DNA from: CAZOMR01 sp964580655
Lineage (GTDB): Bacteria > RBG-13-61-14 > CAZOMR01
Assembly (NCBI GenBank): GCA_964580655.1
Contig: CAZOMR010000188.1
Span: 1 to 6,703, forward strand
Length of the DNA: 6,703 bases
Direction of reading: 5' to 3'
Shown piece after piece: positions 1 to 5,703 of this stretch. Each line of letters opens with the position of its first letter. Position 1 is the stretch's first letter. The position numbers and the translations under genes are program-made. The notes under the pieces were generated by a model that saw only the letters and a list, made by a program, of their open reading frames with translations, did no database searches and was not told where the DNA came from.

Positions 1-384
1 GAAGTCCATGAATTCTGACCGGGCCTCTATCTCGAAATCCTGGACTACCCAATCGGGTCCCAGGCGCGCGTCCAGCCTCACCCTGGTCTCCTTTAGCTCA
101 CCGAGCAGATTGAGACGCAGGAGCATCTCATCCTGGAGCAGATAGCCATCCTCAACCCTGTATAGCAAGGAATGATTGTATCCGATCTTGCTCTCTCCCT
201 GATATAGCCCCATCCACTCCTCGCGGCACTCCGGGCCTGTTATGGCCTCAGAATCCGCCAGCCCCTTAGAGCCGCGGAATGCCGGCATGCGCTGATAGAG
301 GTATGCTGAAACAGCTATAATCCAGGCGAGGACTATTACAATACCGATGCCTGTCCAGAGTTTGCTCTGTTTGTCGGTTTTCAT
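1..384 (-). CDS. Membrane-anchored protein of unknown function, N-terminal 128 codons (3' part outside window)
   Basis: This reading frame is open from an ATG at 384 to the window edge, and its stop lies outside. The protein begins MKTDKQSKLW, followed by a hydrophobic stretch at about residues 9-30 (GIGIVIVLAWIIAVSAYLY). That looks like an uncleaved signal anchor placing the rest outside the cytoplasm. The soluble part contains EEWMGLYQGESKIGYNHS (about 55-72) and then beta-strand-like alternation. From memory, this Trp-x-Gly-x-Tyr...Lys-Ile-Gly-Tyr pattern resembles the region ahead of transglutaminase-like domains in some bacterial envelope proteins, but no catalytic domain is inside the window, so no function is assigned. 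The start is well constrained: an in-frame TAA lies 15 nt upstream with no start codon between, and the next in-frame ATG (codon 33) would remove the anchor. There is no clear Shine-Dalgarno sequence. The gene is transcribed divergently from the transporter at 548. Confidence 0.75.
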   Translation of the reverse strand, partial: MKTDKQSKLWTGIGIVIVLAWIIAVSAYLYQRMPAFRGSKGLADSEAITGPECREEWMGLYQGESKIGYNHSLLYRVEDGYLLQDEMLLRLNLLGELKETRVRLDARLGPDWVVQDFEIEARSEFMDF

Positions 385-395
385 GTGGCGGGTTT

Positions 396-424
396 TTTAT
401 ACTCGATTAACAGGAATCTTTCAA
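396..424 (-). promoter_or_regulatory. Sigma-70 type promoter for the left-edge gene
   Basis: On the minus strand a -35 TTGAAA (419-424) and a -10 TATAAA (396-401) are separated by exactly 17 bp. Each hexamer matches the consensus at 5 of 6 positions. The predicted transcription start is about 389, which leaves only about 5 nt before the ATG at 384. The assignment rests on motif and spacing alone. Confidence 0.6.
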
Positions 425-455
425 GGAAAAACTTCATAAGCGCGCTTTATTTTTA

Positions 456-478
456 GATGCGGTTGATCGGATGCGGTT
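456..478. repeat. 9-bp direct repeat, candidate regulator-binding site
   Basis: GATGCGGTT occurs perfectly at 456-464 and again at 470-478, a 14-bp period. The pair lies between the two divergent promoters, upstream of both -35 boxes (419-424 on minus, 497-502 on plus). A tandem half-site at this place suits an activator or repressor acting on one or both promoters. No regulator gene is visible in the window, so the role is inferred from position only. Confidence 0.4.
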
Positions 479-496
479 TCAGGTTTTAACTTTACC

Positions 497-525
497 TTGC
501 TCCTGGTTTCGATTTTTTATACAAT
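497..525 (+). promoter_or_regulatory. Sigma-70 type promoter for the SLC13 transporter gene
   Basis: A -10 TACAAT (520-525, 5 of 6 consensus) lies 17 bp downstream of a weak -35 TTGCTC (497-502, 3 of 6). The predicted start near 532 gives a leader of about 16 nt that contains the Shine-Dalgarno region AGGATAAGG (538-546) just before the ATG at 548. The poor -35 suggests dependence on an activator, perhaps acting through the direct repeat just upstream. Confidence 0.5.
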
Positions 526-547
526 CAAGCTCGGTTCAGGATAAGGC

Positions 548-2041
548 ATGAGTGAATCAGTAGAACGGTCTTATACTCTTCATAACTGGATAGGGCTTTT
601 AGCGGGTCCGATACTCTTTGTGGTAATGCTTTCTGCGCCGCGTCCAGAGGGCATGAGTCCTGAGGCCCAGCGTGCCGCGGCTGTTGCGCTGATTATGGCG
701 TGCTGGTGGGTCTTCGAGGCCATCCCTATTTACGCTACCGCGCTTATGCCGCTTGCGCTGTTTCCGCTTCTCGGAGTGCTGGACTACAAGGGCACGGCAC
801 GGCCCTACGGGGATCACATCGTGTTCCTGATGATGGGCGGGTTCTTCATCGCTCAGGCCATGCAGAAATGGAATCTGCATCGCAGGATAGCGCTCCACAC
901 TATCCGACTTATCGGCAGGAGTCCACGGAGAACAATCCTGGGCTTCATGGTTGCCACCGCGTTCCTTTCCATGTGGATTTCAAACAGCGCGACCACTGTG
1001 ATGATGCTTCCGATCGCGGCCTCTGTGATCATGCATCTTGAATCCTCTACTACTTTAAGTAAATCCTTCTCCACCGCGCTTGTTTTGAGCATCGCTTACG
1101 GGGCAAGCGTTGGCGGCATGGGCACGCTGATCGGGACTCCTCCAAATGCCGTGTTTGCCGGCCAGGTGCAGGAGCTGTTCCCCGAAGCCCCGGAAGTGAG
1201 CTTCAACCAGTGGCTCTTGGTCGGAATTCCGATCACCTTCATTTTTATCCCTGTGATGTGGTTGCTCGTCACGCGGGTGCTTTTCCGGATCAAGGAAAAG
1301 CGGTTTGATGTGGACCATGATGTAATCCGGGAGGAGCTTTCCGATCTCGGGCCCATGAGCAGGGGCGAGAAGAGCGTGCTCGCGGTCTTTTCGATCACGG
1401 TGTTTTTGTGGATGAGTCGGCCTTTATGGTCGCGGCTCCTGCCTGCCCCTGGCATGATAGGCGATGCCACAATAGCGATCCTTATGAGCATTGTTCTTTT
1501 CGCGCTTCCGGTTGACCTTAAGAGCCGAGAATTCGCACTGGACTGGCACTGGGCGAGGGGGATTCCCTGGGGCGTGCTCGTGCTTTTAGGCGGCGGCTAT
1601 TCGCTTGCTACCGGGGTGCAGGAGAGCGGGCTTGCGCTCTGGATAGGAACCCAGCTTGCTTTCCTGCAGGGTGTTCCGCCGGTCTTCATGGTGATCATCG
1701 TGTGCCTGCTTCTTACATTTCTTACCGAAATAACCATGAATACATCCACCACCAACCTGATGATGCCGGTAATGGCGAGCACTGCCCTTGCAATCCATGT
1801 GCATCCATTCCTGCTAATGATACCGGCAACACTGTCCGCATCATGCGCTTTCATGTTGCCTGCCGCAACACCTCCAAACGCGATCATCTTCGGGAGCGGC
1901 AGGATAACCATCCCGCAGATGGCAAGGGCTGGAATAGTCATGAACCTGATCGGCGTGATCCTCATCACCATCCTGGTGTTCTTTATCGTGTTCCCTGTTT
2001 TCGGAATTGATCCGACATCCATGCCCGATTGGGCGCATTAG
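548..2041 (+). CDS. SLC13/DASS family sodium-coupled anion (dicarboxylate-type) transporter
   Basis: This complete 497-residue inner-membrane protein has the length and hydrophobic pattern of the divalent anion:sodium symporter family (INDY, SdcS, CitT relatives), which imports C4-dicarboxylates, citrate or similar anions with Na+. The family's internal two-fold repeat is visible. The first half has WISNSATTVMMLP (143-155) and GTLIGTPPNAV (192-202). The second half has LTEITMNTSTTNLMMP (392-407) and AATPPNAIIFGSG (439-451). The paired Ser-Asn-Thr motifs that bind substrate and Na+ in characterised members are both altered, to Ser-Asn-Ser (145-147) and Met-Asn-Thr (397-399). Both Pro-Pro-Asn motifs are intact (198-200, 442-444). 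AGGATAAGG (538-546) precedes the ATG and supports the start. The gene stands alone on the plus strand, with no clear intrinsic terminator after it. Family membership is secure. The substrate cannot be read from the sequence, and sulfate or other anions remain possible. Confidence 0.93.
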   Translation: MSESVERSYTLHNWIGLLAGPILFVVMLSAPRPEGMSPEAQRAAAVALIMACWWVFEAIPIYATALMPLALFPLLGVLDYKGTARPYGDHIVFLMMGGFFIAQAMQKWNLHRRIALHTIRLIGRSPRRTILGFMVATAFLSMWISNSATTVMMLPIAASVIMHLESSTTLSKSFSTALVLSIAYGASVGGMGTLIGTPPNAVFAGQVQELFPEAPEVSFNQWLLVGIPITFIFIPVMWLLVTRVLFRIKEKRFDVDHDVIREELSDLGPMSRGEKSVLAVFSITVFLWMSRPLWSRLLPAPGMIGDATIAILMSIVLFALPVDLKSREFALDWHWARGIPWGVLVLLGGGYSLATGVQESGLALWIGTQLAFLQGVPPVFMVIIVCLLLTFLTEITMNTSTTNLMMPVMASTALAIHVHPFLLMIPATLSASCAFMLPAATPPNAIIFGSGRITIPQMARAGIVMNLIGVILITILVFFIVFPVFGIDPTSMPDWAH

Positions 2042-2049
2042 AAATTTTT

Positions 2050-2079
2050 ATCCACAGATTGCACAGATTACACAGAACT
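2050..2079. repeat. Short tandem repeat, 9-bp period, three units
   Basis: Starting nine bases after the transporter stop, the core CACAGA recurs three times at 9-bp spacing: CACAGATTG (2053-2061), CACAGATTA (2062-2070) and CACAGAACT (2071-2079). ATC precedes the first unit. From memory, similar ATCCACAGATT-type strings are scattered in intergenic regions of diverse bacteria. It has no coding potential. Its function is unknown. Confidence 0.6.
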
Positions 2080-2094
2080 ATTAACAAACAAGAC

Positions 2095-2108
2095 GCTTGC
2101 ATTCAAGC
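2095..2108. other. Small hairpin GCTTG-CATT-CAAGC
   Basis: A perfect 5-bp stem, GCTTG (2095-2099) with CAAGC (2104-2108), closes a 4-nt loop. It has no T-run on either strand, so it is not a convincing intrinsic terminator, though it could protect the 3' end of the transporter mRNA. Confidence 0.3.
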
Positions 2109-2116
2109 TACTCGAA

Positions 2117-2139
2117 TAAATAGGTGGCTGTCCTATTTA
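2117..2139. repeat. REP-like palindromic element (left of the toxin-antitoxin pair)
   Basis: TAAATAGG (2117-2124) pairs perfectly with CCTATTTA (2132-2139) around the 7-nt loop TGGCTGT, an 8-bp stem. The motif family GGTGGCTGTCC...TATTT looks like the short dispersed palindromes often found near IS200-like/REP-associated transposases; that comparison is from memory. The element lies 92 bp beyond the hepT stop. It is followed on the plus strand by CAAGTTTTA, so it may also act as a weak terminator for the transporter. Its outer 12 bp match, inverted, the edge of the element at 2885-2910. Confidence 0.5.
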
Positions 2140-2231
2140 CAAGTTTTACTTTATAGAAATTTGTAGCTATTTCAGCCTCTGTCTTTATCTTACCATAATT
2201 CATAAAAAGTTTCTCATAAATATTTTTAAAA

Positions 2232-2579
2232 TTATAATTCTTTCTCTTTTTCAAGAACTTTTTCAAGTTCTTCTATCAATGGCGGAATATCCTGGGTTAC
2301 TGTCTTCCATATAGTATCCAGGTCAATGTCAAAATAGATGTGAACCAGCCGATTTCTCATTCCTATAATGTCCGACCAAAGAATGTTTTGATATTTTTTT
2401 TGAGTTTCCTTGTCAATTCTGGCCGCAGCCTCTCCTATTATTTCAATGCACTTGAGGATTCCCAAAGTCAGCAGGCGATCAGTACCCAGATCATCACGGC
2501 TCTTTCCTTGAACAAATCCGACAGACTCCCGGGCTGAGTCCAGCATATGTTGCATCCTGATTCTGTCATTCCTGAGCAT
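2232..2579 (-). CDS. hepT: HepT-like HEPN ribonuclease toxin (type VII toxin-antitoxin, DUF86 family)
   Basis: This complete 115-residue, mostly helical protein has the normal length for a HepT-like (DUF86) toxin. The diagnostic HEPN active site Rx4HxY is intact as RNRLVHIY, with Arg75, His80 and Tyr82. Another family-typical stretch is GILKCIEIIGEAAARI (40-55). Characterised HepT proteins are RNases, with tRNA reported as a target, and their antitoxin silences them by adding AMP groups to the motif tyrosine, here Tyr82. The ATG at 2579 lies inside the end of mntA, giving a 14-nt overlap (2566-2579). AAGG six bases upstream serves as ribosome binding site, so the two genes are very likely translationally coupled. 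The antitoxin is read first. Nothing suggests inactivation. What triggers the toxin, and its exact RNA target here, cannot be seen. Confidence 0.93.
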   Translation of the reverse strand: MLRNDRIRMQHMLDSARESVGFVQGKSRDDLGTDRLLTLGILKCIEIIGEAAARIDKETQKKYQNILWSDIIGMRNRLVHIYFDIDLDTIWKTVTQDIPPLIEELEKVLEKEKEL

Positions 2580-2871
2580 ACTGAACCTTGCTGTTTTGTA
2601 TCACTTCGTCGCGGAAGTAACGGCTCAACTCTGCAGGAGTCCTCATATCAGCCTTTCTGCCGAGAATATCAGATAGTTCTCTTTCAATAGCCGCCATTCT
2701 GATTAATCCGACTTCATGTCCCGGCTCAAACTCAACCAGCACATCTATGTCGCTATCTTCCCTGAAGTCATCTCGAATGAAAGAGCCGAAAAAAGAAAGC
2801 TTGCGGATATGATTCCTTTGGCAGAATTCCGCGATTTTGTCTTGGGGTATTTCAATCTTTGAGCGACTCAT
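2566..2871 (-). CDS. mntA: MntA-like minimal nucleotidyltransferase antitoxin
   Basis: This complete 101-residue protein is of the minimal nucleotidyltransferase (MNT) type. The signature GSX10DXD is intact in GSFIRDDFREDSDIDVLVEF: Gly29-Ser30, then Asp41 and Asp43 as metal ligands. The third carboxylate is likely Asp75 in KADMRT. In studied MntA/HepT systems this enzyme transfers AMP from ATP onto the HEPN toxin tyrosine and so neutralises it. The start at 2871 is supported by GGAAGGA (2879-2885) seven bases upstream. The gene follows the GH84 gene on the same strand after 41 nt with no clear terminator, so it may be read from that operon as well as from its own weak promoter. It overlaps hepT by 14 nt. 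The protein is short compared with the better-studied MntA proteins as I recall them (about 139 residues) but suits the compact MNT subgroup. Confidence 0.92.
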   Translation of the reverse strand: MSRSKIEIPQDKIAEFCQRNHIRKLSFFGSFIRDDFREDSDIDVLVEFEPGHEVGLIRMAAIERELSDILGRKADMRTPAELSRYFRDEVIQNSKVQYAQE

Positions 2872-2884
2872 GGGTTTATCCTTC

Positions 2885-2910
2885 CCAGGTATGTGCCTGG
2901 CACCTTTTTA
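2885..2910. repeat. Palindromic element between the GH84 and mntA genes
   Basis: GTGCCTGGCAC (2893-2903) is a perfect odd-length palindrome, followed on plus by CTTTTTA. CCAGG (2885-2889) and CCTGG (2896-2900) also form a 5-bp stem with a 6-nt loop that touches the mntA Shine-Dalgarno site. The right edge GGCACCTTTTTA (2899-2910) matches the reverse complement of the 2117-2128 edge, GCCACCTATTTA, at 10 of 12 positions. It resembles the dispersed GGTGCCTGGCACC-type palindromes I recall from several bacterial genomes. Alternatives are an operator for mntA-hepT or a terminator read on the plus strand. Confidence 0.5.
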
Positions 2911-2938
2911 GTTTAATTGTTTTTCAAAGTCCTTGCAA
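2910..2938 (-). promoter_or_regulatory. Possible weak promoter for mntA-hepT
   Basis: On the minus strand TTGCAA (2933-2938) and TAAACT (2910-2915) are spaced by 17 bp, each matching 4 of 6 consensus bases. The predicted start near 2903 falls at the edge of the GTGCCTGGCAC palindrome, which could then act as an operator. The boxes overlap the last codons of the GH84 gene. Matches this weak also arise by chance in AT-rich DNA. Confidence 0.3.
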
Positions 2939-5174
2939 TAAAGTTTTCCATGATGGCTTTGGTTTGTCTGGTTTTGTAAAGGAAGGAGTAAATCTGGCCC
3001 ATGGAGTTATCAGCGACATGCCATGGATTTTTTCTGGCCTTGTCACGGAGGGATTTTATTTCAACGCGCAGTTTTTTCTTTTCTTCTGGGTGCGATACAT
3101 TTAGAAAATCAAGGCATGCGATACCAGCGCGGCCGTATATCGAGAGCTTCTCTGATGCTGGCATGAGTTCCTGGATAAGTTGAAAGTTATCCAGGTTTGC
3201 CTGAAGCTCTTCGGGGTTTTTCTCAAAGGCACTAAAAATTTCGCGGAGTCTTTCGTCGCGCTCTTCGCGCTGATCTGCCGACCCCCCTTCCATTGTCTTC
3301 CAGAACTCATCAATGGTTTTCTTAAGCGGGATGACATCCACAGTCCTGTCCGGAAACTTGGGATGGCATAGCAGAGTATCGGCCAGGGTCTTAAGCGGGT
3401 CATACCCGGCTTTGCCTCCGACAAAGCGGAGTGCCTCATCATAAGCGCGCCAGGGGTCGTATTCCGTGTCAGTGTAATACTTGCCAACCGTGTATAGCGG
3501 AACCTGGTTTGCATTTGCCAGATACATGGGGTTGCAGAAAATACCTGCAACTGCCTGTCCCAGATTGAGGTCTCGGCCTATGTATGGTCCGAGGAATATG
3601 TTATAGCGCAGGCCCACATCATTAACAGGGTAGTTGTCCCAGACAAGGATTTTGCGGTTCCATATTTCCTGGAGGTCTCTGGCTGAAGCGAGGTCAATGG
3701 TTTCTGAGAAGACATCAAATGGCCCTGTCCAGAAAATAAGGACTTCGCGGTCAATGTTTGCTATCTCTTCCAGGTAGTCGGCCTTGTCCGGCTTTTCTTG
3801 TTTCCAATGTGAATATGTGCGGGAATACACAGTTGGGCAGAAGAAGAGCCGTGTCTCCGGGTCCAGGCCCTTGAGCCAGGCGTGTATTTCGTTTACCACC
3901 TTGACCTGGTCAGCGGCCATCCTGGCATCAGCCTTATCCGAGCCGGGTATATCGTCCAGCGCCAGTGTAAATGCTCGCACGCCTATGTCAAACAGGCTTT
4001 TGAGCCTGGCTTTGAGGGTCTTGATCTCTTCAGGGTCTTTGTAGTTGATGTCCAGTCCGGGAGATATTCCGTAGTTAAATGTCACGCGATGCGCCTGGCA
4101 GGCAAGAACCAGTTCCCTGAAATTCTCAAGCTCCTCCGCCGGATATGGCTCACGCCATAACTGACGATGGTAAGGCTCATCCTTTGGAGCATACAGATAA
4201 TGGTTGAGGTGCACATCCTCCATGAAGGCTATCAGATTCAGCCGCTCCTGATGCGGCCACGGGTCATTGTAAAAGCCCTCGATCACTCCGCGGATAGGCA
4301 TGCGCATGAACAGAGGCTCCTGGGAAGTCGTAGCGCTGGCCGTGGAAAAGAAGTCGCTTTCGCGGCCTGAAAAGTTCTCGCAAGCGACTTGATAATAATA
4401 TGTAGTGCCCGGGTCAAGTCCGAGGTCGAGAAGAGAATTCTCATCAACCCTTGCAATCAGGTTGTCCGGTGCTGGCACAAAACCTTGCCTGGTGCTTCTG
4501 TATATCTTGAATTGATAAAGCCCCTCACAATCCGGAAGAGACCAGGTTATGTTTATAGAATCATTACCCTGAGCTTTGGCCTCGATATTCTTGACGGCCG
4601 GCAAGTCCGGGGTTTGTGTGGGGTCTGGCCCATATACCTCTATATCTATTATAGAGAACCCCTTGCCGGAGCTTTTATTCATCTCCAGACGCAGGCCCCG
4701 TGTCTCGAGGCCCGTGGAAAACTTGAATGTGCTTTTTCTTTTATTCTCTAAAGCATGACCTGCCCTCTTCCAGGTTGCCCCATCCACAGAAGCCATAAGC
4801 TGAAACTCCCTTGCCCTGTCCTTGCCCCACTTGATCCGAACCTCTGAGATCAAGACCTTTTCCGCCAGCCGGTTTCCGAAATCCAGCTCGATCCTTTGCA
4901 GGCCTTTATTTGTAGCCCATTTTGTCAAAGGGCTTGAGTCCACGGCATAGCCTGGAATCCAGCGCGGCCAGACCGGCGGCGCGTATAGCATGTAATTCTT
5001 CCCCCTGACCTCGGAAACCCTCATCAAACGCGCAGAAGAAGCCTTGACCTTTGCAAAGCGTGCCCGGTTCAAGGCTCGCATCCCATTAGGCGAATCATTA
5101 CTAATAAAATTTTTCATCCCGCCTGCGGCCAGTGCCAGAACAAGGATAAATCCCGGAAAGAGTTTTTTGCTCAT
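2913..5174 (-). CDS. GH84 family beta-N-acetylglucosaminidase (O-GlcNAcase/hyaluronidase-like) with F5/8 and FN3 domains
   Basis: This 753-residue protein should enter the export pathway: residues 1-20 are a basic start and a hydrophobic core (LFPGFILVLALAAGG), without a lipobox Cys. An F5/8 type C (discoidin, CBM32-like) domain follows at about 42-183 (AVDSSPLTKWAT, SVDGATW, FSIIDIEVYG). An FN3 domain occupies about 191-284 and the GH84 barrel about 294-590. Barrel marks are RGVIEGFYNDPW (295-306), YAPKDEPYHR (328-337), the catalytic Asp pair in LALDDIPG (Asp407-Asp408), FWTGP (481-485), VWDNYPVND (511-519) and CNPM (547-550). GH84 enzymes release terminal beta-N-acetylglucosamine using the substrate's acetamido group. 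The C-terminal 160 residues look helical. The usual KDD segment reads KDE here. The gene starts 9 nt after the macro-gene stop. AGAAGG abuts the ATG with no spacer, so initiation may rely on coupling. The natural substrate (protein O-GlcNAc, mucin, hyaluronan-like or wall glycan) is not determinable. Confidence 0.92.
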   Translation of the reverse strand: MSKKLFPGFILVLALAAGGMKNFISNDSPNGMRALNRARFAKVKASSARLMRVSEVRGKNYMLYAPPVWPRWIPGYAVDSSPLTKWATNKGLQRIELDFGNRLAEKVLISEVRIKWGKDRAREFQLMASVDGATWKRAGHALENKRKSTFKFSTGLETRGLRLEMNKSSGKGFSIIDIEVYGPDPTQTPDLPAVKNIEAKAQGNDSINITWSLPDCEGLYQFKIYRSTRQGFVPAPDNLIARVDENSLLDLGLDPGTTYYYQVACENFSGRESDFFSTASATTSQEPLFMRMPIRGVIEGFYNDPWPHQERLNLIAFMEDVHLNHYLYAPKDEPYHRQLWREPYPAEELENFRELVLACQAHRVTFNYGISPGLDINYKDPEEIKTLKARLKSLFDIGVRAFTLALDDIPGSDKADARMAADQVKVVNEIHAWLKGLDPETRLFFCPTVYSRTYSHWKQEKPDKADYLEEIANIDREVLIFWTGPFDVFSETIDLASARDLQEIWNRKILVWDNYPVNDVGLRYNIFLGPYIGRDLNLGQAVAGIFCNPMYLANANQVPLYTVGKYYTDTEYDPWRAYDEALRFVGGKAGYDPLKTLADTLLCHPKFPDRTVDVIPLKKTIDEFWKTMEGGSADQREERDERLREIFSAFEKNPEELQANLDNFQLIQELMPASEKLSIYGRAGIACLDFLNVSHPEEKKKLRVEIKSLRDKARKNPWHVADNSMGQIYSFLYKTRQTKAIMENFIARTLKNN

Positions 5175-5183
5175 CCTTCTTTT

Positions 5184-5693
5184 TCACCCTGTTCTCTCAT
5201 AGGCCCTCTTAAAGGTTGAATAGGCATCCTTGCCGAAAAGCACGAAGTATACCTTTTCAAGGGATGTTCCCGCTGAAAGGTGATCCTTCACCTCCTCCAG
5301 CATCACCTTTGCGCATCTTTCCAAAGGAAATCCTGCTATGCCTGTTCCGATGGCTGGAAAGGCTATTGTCTTGAGCCCTTTCTCGCTCGCAACCAGCAGG
5401 CTGTTCCTCGTAGCCGCACGCAGGTTTTCCTCTGTGGTCTTGCCTCCCAGGCTCATGCTGGCCGCATGGATAACATAAAGCGCAGGAAGGTTTCCCGCGC
5501 CTGTGATAACCGCAGAGCCCACATCAACAGGCCCGATCTGGTCGCATTCATCCTGAATGGCCTCCCCCCCGTTCTTGCGGATCGCGGAAGCCACGCCGGC
5601 CCCGAGTTTCAGCTCATTGTTGGCCGCATTCACAATGGCGTCAACATCCATCGCGGTCAGATCGCCCTCCATAATGATGATCTTTCCTCTCAT
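5184..5693 (-). CDS. Macro-domain protein (ADP-ribose binding/hydrolase, AF1521-like)
   Basis: A single macro domain fills this 169-residue cytosolic protein. Diagnostic parts are EGDLTAMDVDAIVNAANNEL (9-28), the ADP-ribose loop GAGVASAIRKNGG (31-43) and the phosphate loop AFPAIGTGIAGFP (111-123). Such domains bind ADP-ribose, and many remove it from proteins or act on O-acetyl-ADP-ribose. The GAGVASAI form is closer to AF1521-type domains than to the GGGVDGAI form of MacroD enzymes. An in-frame ATG at 5927 would give a 247-residue product, but those extra 78 residues overlap the TPR-like gene and look like non-genic, Arg-rich translation. The ATG at 5693 begins exactly at the domain (MRGKIIIMEGDLT) and has GAGG (5702-5705) eight bases upstream. 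It lies 10 nt after the preceding stop and 9 nt before the GH84 start, so it is mid-operon. No ADP-ribosyltransferase (DarT or similar) is adjacent, so a DarTG-type toxin system is not supported. Confidence 0.92.
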   Translation of the reverse strand: MRGKIIIMEGDLTAMDVDAIVNAANNELKLGAGVASAIRKNGGEAIQDECDQIGPVDVGSAVITGAGNLPALYVIHAASMSLGGKTTEENLRAATRNSLLVASEKGLKTIAFPAIGTGIAGFPLERCAKVMLEEVKDHLSAGTSLEKVYFVLFGKDAYSTFKRAYERTG

Positions 5694-5703
5694 GGCCCTG
5701 CCC

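Noticed and set aside
2117..2150. Intrinsic terminator for the transporter gene
   Set aside because: The 8-bp stem is AT-rich and the following CAAGTTTTA lacks a proper U-tract; a weak terminator role is possible but the palindrome fits a repeat element better.
2108..2203. 31-codon minus-strand reading frame after hepT starting MNYGKIKTEAEIATNFYKV
   Set aside because: It has no convincing ribosome binding site, no family I recognise, and overlaps the 2117-2139 hairpin. It could be a gene remnant, but length alone gives no support.
3784..4751. Plus-strand open frames inside the GH84 gene
   Set aside because: They lie fully inside a well-supported gene on the other strand, show no recognisable domains and are antisense shadows.
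5184..5693. DarTG-type toxin-antitoxin system based on the macro domain
   Set aside because: No DarT-like ADP-ribosyltransferase is adjacent; the neighbours are the TPR-like and GH84 genes.
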